Under the pieces are notes generated by a model that was given only the letters and a program-made list of their open reading frames with translations, did not search any database and was not told where the DNA came from. A stretch of 9,444 nt of DNA from Oscillospiraceae bacterium. Lineage in GTDB: Bacteria > Bacillota_A > Clostridia > Oscillospirales > Ruminococcaceae. Positions 6,060 to 9,444 of this stretch are shown in pieces (within the stretch, counting starts at the first letter, position 1; the number at the start of each line of letters is the position of its first letter). The DNA is taken from assembly GCA_900766795.1 (NCBI GenBank), contig CAAFWX010000011.1, positions 1-9,444 on the forward strand, in the 5' to 3' direction. A program made the translations under genes and the position numbers.

Positions 6060-6762
6060 AGAGCCTGTTGTACTCCTCGGTGTAGGATTTGTCGTCGTTT
6101 CTCAGAATCATGGGCTTCTCCACCACCATGCCGGACTTTGCACCCTTCTTTCCCGTGACAAGAAACAGCCACGGGCGGTCGAGCATACTGTTGTGAACAA
6201 AGGTTATGCTCTTCGGCTCGATTTTGTTTTCGCGCATAGCGTTTATCACGTCCGATAGCCTGTCGGGACGATTGCACATTTTCAGCAGTCCGCCGTATTT
6301 CAGCAGCCTGCCCGCCGTTTTGCATACGTCGTTTATCGTGCACATAAGCTCGTGGCGCGCGATAGCCTGCGGGCGGGACATCTTCTCAAAGCCCGAGCCG
6401 CTTGTCATGTAGGGCGGGTTTGCCGTCACAATGTCAACGGTTTCATAAGCGATAAGCTGCTGCGGCAGGTCGCGCAAATCCGCCTGAATCGGGAGAATAA
6501 TGTTTTCCAGCCCGTTTTCGTTGACAGACCGCTGAAGCAGCGAAATTGCCTCGGACTGAATGTCCACGCCGTAAATCAGGTGGGGTCTGACGTTCTTGCA
6601 GAAAATCAGCGGAATTATTCCGCAGCCCGTGCAAAGGTCGCAGACAACGCTGTCCGGACGCACGCCCGCATAGTATGCCAGCAGGAAAGCGTCCGTTCCG
6701 AAGCGGTGGTCTTGGGAAACATACATCTTGATGTTTCCGAGATTGAAAATTTCGGGTTCCAT
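6052..6762 (-). CDS. trmN6: TrmN6-like tRNA1(Val) (adenine37-N6)-methyltransferase (COG4123)
   Basis: This 236-residue Rossmann-fold methyltransferase carries QDHRFGTDAFLLA (17-29), the SAM motif DLCTGCGII (42-50), the motif II acid in GVDIQ (Asp 67), the N6-adenine catalytic NPPY (115-118) and AIARHE (133-138). These are the hallmarks of the TrmN6/YfiC (YabB in Bacillus) family, which methylates adenine in tRNA. Exact target in this organism is not shown by the sequence. In Bacillus the homologue yabB lies next to rsmI with yazA (GIY-YIG) between; here the two overlap directly and yazA is absent. A strong AAAGGAGA lies six bases before the ATG. The gene starts 17 bp after the KtrB stop. Confidence 0.93.
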   Translation of the reverse strand: MEPEIFNLGNIKMYVSQDHRFGTDAFLLAYYAGVRPDSVVCDLCTGCGIIPLIFCKNVRPHLIYGVDIQSEAISLLQRSVNENGLENIILPIQADLRDLPQQLIAYETVDIVTANPPYMTSGSGFEKMSRPQAIARHELMCTINDVCKTAGRLLKYGGLLKMCNRPDRLSDVINAMRENKIEPKSITFVHNSMLDRPWLFLVTGKKGAKSGMVVEKPMILRNDDKSYTEEYNRLYD

Positions 6763-6768
6763 ATGCGT

Positions 6769-6776
6769 TCTCCTTT
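6769..6776 (-). promoter_or_regulatory. Ribosome-binding site of the trmN6-like gene
   Basis: AAAGGAGA on the - strand is six bases before the ATG at 6762, the same sequence and spacing as in front of the small membrane protein gene. It confirms the start MEPEIFNLGN. Confidence 0.9.
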
Positions 6777-6779
6777 ATA

Positions 6780-8144
6780 TCAGCCAATAATAATCTGTCC
6801 GTCGGGTAAGACGATGTTCTTTCGGTTGGTGCTGTTTATGACAAGGGAAAGAATCAGCGAAACGGGTCCGACCCTGCCGATGAACATGGTCACAATGACC
6901 ACCGCCTTTCCCCCGATTCCCGCAATCGACGCCGCGCCCGTGCTAAGTCCCGCCGTAGAGAACGCGGAAGCTGCGTCAAACAAACACCGCACAGCCATGT
7001 TGTTAGAGTCCTCGGGCATGGAGAAATAGAGCGCTGTGAAGCAAACCATAACCACCGTAAACGCAAGCGCAAGGATAACCAGAGTGCGGTATACCGCGAA
7101 CTTGTTCACCTTGTGGTTGAAAATCCGGACGTCGTTCTGGTTTTTTATGTAGCAAACCACCGTCATAACCAGCACAAGAAGCGTTGTAACCTTGATTCCA
7201 CCGCCCGTTGAAGCGGGTGCCGCTCCCACCAGCATGAGGAACACCGTTCCAAGCTGCGAGAACTCTGACATTCCCTCAACGGAGATGGAGTTGTAGCCCG
7301 CCGTTCTCGCCGTGACCGACGAGAAAAACGCGTTCAGCAGCTTCTCGCCGAAGTTCATGCCGCCAAGGGTCTGGGGGTTGTTCCATTCCGCAAGCAGATA
7401 GAACAGCATTCCGCCGAGGGTAAGAATCACCGTCATCAGCAACACGGTTTTGGTGTGAAGGCTCAGTTTTTTGGTTTCCCTATAATTTATGAAGTTCTCC
7501 CATACAATAAAACCAAGACCGCCAACGATGATAAGCGCCGCGATTGTCAGGAGTATCAAGGGGTTGTCGCTGAAAAGCGTGAGCGAAGAAAACTCCTCCT
7601 CGATTCCCATAAGGTCAAAGCCTGCGTTGCAGAAAGCGGTTATGCTCATGAAAATGCTGACCCAGATTCCGTATGCGCCATAGCGCGGAATATATACTAT
7701 CGCCATGAGAAGCGCGCCGCCCAGCTCAAAGATTGCGGAGTATTTTATGATGTTTATGAGAATCCTTTTGCCGCCCTCAAAGGTGCTTTGCGAGAAATCG
7801 CCCGCAACGTCCTTGAGGGTGTGATAGCCAAGCTTCTTTCCCGCAAGAACGTTGAAGAACGTGATGATGGTGACGAAGCCAAGCCCGCCGACCTGAATCA
7901 GCGCCGCAATCACGAACTGACCGAAAAACGACCAGTGGGTGTAGGTGTCATAAATAACAAGCCCCGTAACGCAGGTTGCCGAGGTCGCCGTATACAGGCA
8001 GTCGAAAATCGGTGTAAAGCTTCTGTCCCTCGATGAAATCGGAAGCCAGAGCAGCAGCGTGCCCACGGCTATGATGATTAGGAATCCGATAACCAGCGTG
8101 CGCGCAGGGTCAAGGCGCTTGCTGTTGGATTTCAGAATTGGCAT
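6780..8144 (-). CDS. ktrB: K+ uptake channel subunit, KtrB/TrkH family
   Basis: The 454-residue integral membrane protein has the four membrane-pore-membrane repeats of the Ktr/Trk/HKT superfamily. The four selectivity-filter segments are visible: ATCVTGL (56-62), FCNAGFD (171-177), ARTAGYN (279-285) and FSTAGLS (395-401), each with its filter glycine. The gating-loop region reads GAAPASTGGGIK (308-319), a variant of the usual GGSPGSTAGGIK. VGP followed by a helix near residue 425 and the short C-terminus fit the Na+-dependent KtrB type better than longer TrkH, so the symbol is a best guess. Such proteins normally need a cytoplasmic RCK subunit (KtrA/TrkA); none lies in the window. GGGGGGAG lies six bases before the ATG. 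Confidence 0.95.
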   Translation of the reverse strand: MPILKSNSKRLDPARTLVIGFLIIIAVGTLLLWLPISSRDRSFTPIFDCLYTATSATCVTGLVIYDTYTHWSFFGQFVIAALIQVGGLGFVTIITFFNVLAGKKLGYHTLKDVAGDFSQSTFEGGKRILINIIKYSAIFELGGALLMAIVYIPRYGAYGIWVSIFMSITAFCNAGFDLMGIEEEFSSLTLFSDNPLILLTIAALIIVGGLGFIVWENFINYRETKKLSLHTKTVLLMTVILTLGGMLFYLLAEWNNPQTLGGMNFGEKLLNAFFSSVTARTAGYNSISVEGMSEFSQLGTVFLMLVGAAPASTGGGIKVTTLLVLVMTVVCYIKNQNDVRIFNHKVNKFAVYRTLVILALAFTVVMVCFTALYFSMPEDSNNMAVRCLFDAASAFSTAGLSTGAASIAGIGGKAVVIVTMFIGRVGPVSLILSLVINSTNRKNIVLPDGQIIIG

Positions 8145-8150
8145 TGAACA

Positions 8151-8158
8151 CTCCCCCC
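8151..8158 (-). promoter_or_regulatory. Ribosome-binding site of the ktrB-like gene
   Basis: GGGGGGAG on the - strand lies six bases upstream of the ATG at 8144, in the 27-bp gap after the upstream gene. It is G-rich rather than the AAAGGAGA used elsewhere in the operon. Confidence 0.7.
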
Positions 8159-8171
8159 AATACCCTGCACA

Positions 8172-9444
8172 TTAGTCTGCCATGTCGTCGTTATCTGTTT
8201 CCTGCTCCTCGTCGGCGGGAGCGGAATTAACGCTGCCCGCGCGCTCTATCTCGAGAGAGGTGACGCCAATCGGTACTGCGCTGTTGTTTGTAAGCTTGAA
8301 GCGGATGTTCTCCGTCTTCTTGCTGACGGAAAAGCTTATAACCAGCTTGTCTGCGTCGGCGCTGATGATTTCGTATTCCAAAGACCGGTCGCCCTTTTCG
8401 GCGGTCAGGGTGATTTTTCCGCTGTCAACATTCGTGCCGTATACGGTGATGTTGATTTTTCCGGAGGTCTGCGCGTGGAAATAGTTTGTGTACACCGCCG
8501 AGCCATTCGGAAGCAGCGCAGTGATTTCGTCGAATGCGCTGTCCGCCATGCTGAGGTCAGCGTCCTCGGGAAGTCCCTCTTTTATTACCGAGGTGGTCGA
8601 GGGAAGCTCTGCGGCGGTGTATACCACATGTCCGTTGCCCTCGGACACCCGCAGCCCCTTGTCCCGCGCAAGCTGCGCAAACTCCTCGGAGGAGGTGAAC
8701 AGGTTCAGCGTGTTGTTTATGTCGCCGACGCGGTATACTCCGTCAAGCCACAGGTCAAGAGATTCCTCACGCGCCGCCAGCATCACCTGCGGATAGCTTT
8801 CCCTCAAAGCAAGCTTCGCGAAGCTTGACACAACCTCGGTTTCAAGCTCGGGATAGATGAACTGCGCCTTGACTTCCTTGTCCCTCGCAAGCGCCACAAA
8901 AGCAAGAGAATCCATATCGTCCTCTAAGCCCTCCATCGCTTCGCGGACATAGCGTGCGCCCGTTTCGGCAGTTTTCGCCTGCGGAACGGTATAGTTTATA
9001 TAGTCGTATACTCCCGAATAGGTCAGAAGACATACCATCGGCACAGCAAAGAAAAGGAACGGCTTGCTGTCCGACCGTCGGATAAAGCGAACCAGGAACC
9101 ACGCAAACACCACAACCGACGTTGCCGCCATAATCTTGACGAAGCTTTCCTGTGTGAAAAGCTCCTTCATGCCCTCGCCAAAGCGCAGCGGGGCTATGTT
9201 CATAATCATGGCGCAGACGAATCTCTTTCCGTTCAGCACCACGGGAACCACAAACACCTGCGTCAGCACGTTTATCACAGCCGTGAACACCAGCGCGCCA
9301 AAGGTCTGCAAAAAGCTCAGCTTGCCCTTGTAGATAAGCAGCAGCCCCGCGAAAATCGCAATGGGATAGAACACCTCGGTGTATCTTCCGTACATTACGG
9401 TGTCCATTCTCTGCTCATACAGCGTGGAGGTTGCCTTGAAGCAA
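8172..9444 (-). CDS. C-terminal part of a polytopic membrane protein with large outer domain (5' end beyond window)
   Basis: The frame stays open from the TAA at 8172-8174 to the window edge (12 more codons, CFKATSTLYEQR, before the first ATG at 9407), so the gene probably continues to the right and the ATG is internal. Numbering from that Met, hydrophobic helices lie at about 13-27, 33-58, 89-109 and 116-136. They are followed by about 270 hydrophilic residues ending in an acidic tail (EEQETDNDDMAD). The YGRYTE motif just before a helix is reminiscent of the C-terminal halves of large GT-C-like glycosyltransferase membrane proteins, but that is only an impression; no catalytic region is visible. 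The soluble part is Val/Ile/Thr-rich with alternating patterns near its end (SGKINITVYGTN, DKLVISFSV), suggesting a beta-sandwich. It lies 27 bp upstream of ktrB in the same transcript. Confidence 0.8.
   Translation of the reverse strand, partial: CFKATSTLYEQRMDTVMYGRYTEVFYPIAIFAGLLLIYKGKLSFLQTFGALVFTAVINVLTQVFVVPVVLNGKRFVCAMIMNIAPLRFGEGMKELFTQESFVKIMAATSVVVFAWFLVRFIRRSDSKPFLFFAVPMVCLLTYSGVYDYINYTVPQAKTAETGARYVREAMEGLEDDMDSLAFVALARDKEVKAQFIYPELETEVVSSFAKLALRESYPQVMLAAREESLDLWLDGVYRVGDINNTLNLFTSSEEFAQLARDKGLRVSEGNGHVVYTAAELPSTTSVIKEGLPEDADLSMADSAFDEITALLPNGSAVYTNYFHAQTSGKINITVYGTNVDSGKITLTAEKGDRSLEYEIISADADKLVISFSVSKKTENIRFKLTNNSAVPIGVTSLEIERAGSVNSAPADEEQETDNDDMAD

Noticed and set aside
7455..8036. 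+ strand frame of 193 residues opposite the K+ channel gene
   Set aside because: It is a shadow; the - strand product has all four selectivity-filter segments.

Overview
The window looks like one end of a contig from a moderately GC-rich, low-oxygen gut-type Firmicute, most plausibly near the Ruminococcus/Oscillospiraceae group. This rests on gene content (FolC, RsmI, TrmN6 and KtrB of Firmicute type), strong AAAGGAGA ribosome-binding sites, and the Thr-rich linkers common in that group's surface proteins. No taxonomic marker gene is present, so this is an inference. The first 19 bases match the 3' end of an Illumina TruSeq read-2 adapter and are not genomic. Nothing upstream of about base 20 is known.

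Layout. On the + strand, bases 27-2963 encode one large modular protein of 978 residues. It has two N-terminal zinc ribbons, a long acidic low-complexity region with a six-copy 14-residue repeat, three exact DDDRTVLL motifs plus one variant, a third zinc ribbon, one membrane helix, a Thr-rich linker ending in a periodic Thr/Arg tract, and a ~290-residue, probably helical, outer domain. It converges on the rest of the window across an 86-bp gap (2964-3049) that holds two hairpins, one serving as terminator for each side.

On the - strand, bases 9444 down to 3050 form one tightly packed, apparently co-transcribed run of seven genes. In order of transcription these are: the C-terminal part of a polytopic membrane protein with a large outer domain (cut by the window edge), a KtrB/TrkH-family K+ channel subunit, TrmN6-like tRNA m6A methyltransferase, RsmI 16S rRNA methyltransferase, a 59-residue single-helix membrane protein, FolC folylpolyglutamate/dihydrofolate synthase, and a YgjP-like (DUF45) zinc metallopeptidase. 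Gaps are 27 bp or less and several genes overlap (8 bp trmN6/rsmI, 4 bp folC/peptidase), so translational coupling is likely. The promoter lies beyond the right edge; a classic hairpin plus T-tract ends the unit at 3014-3051.

Functionally the - strand operon is mostly housekeeping: RNA modification around the ribosome, folate polyglutamylation and K+ uptake. The trmN6-rsmI pairing matches the conserved Firmicute yabB-rsmI neighbourhood. The least explained items are the large zinc-ribbon membrane protein, the small membrane protein between rsmI and folC, and the truncated membrane protein at the right edge. I found no CRISPR array, tRNA, rRNA, transposon or phage gene.
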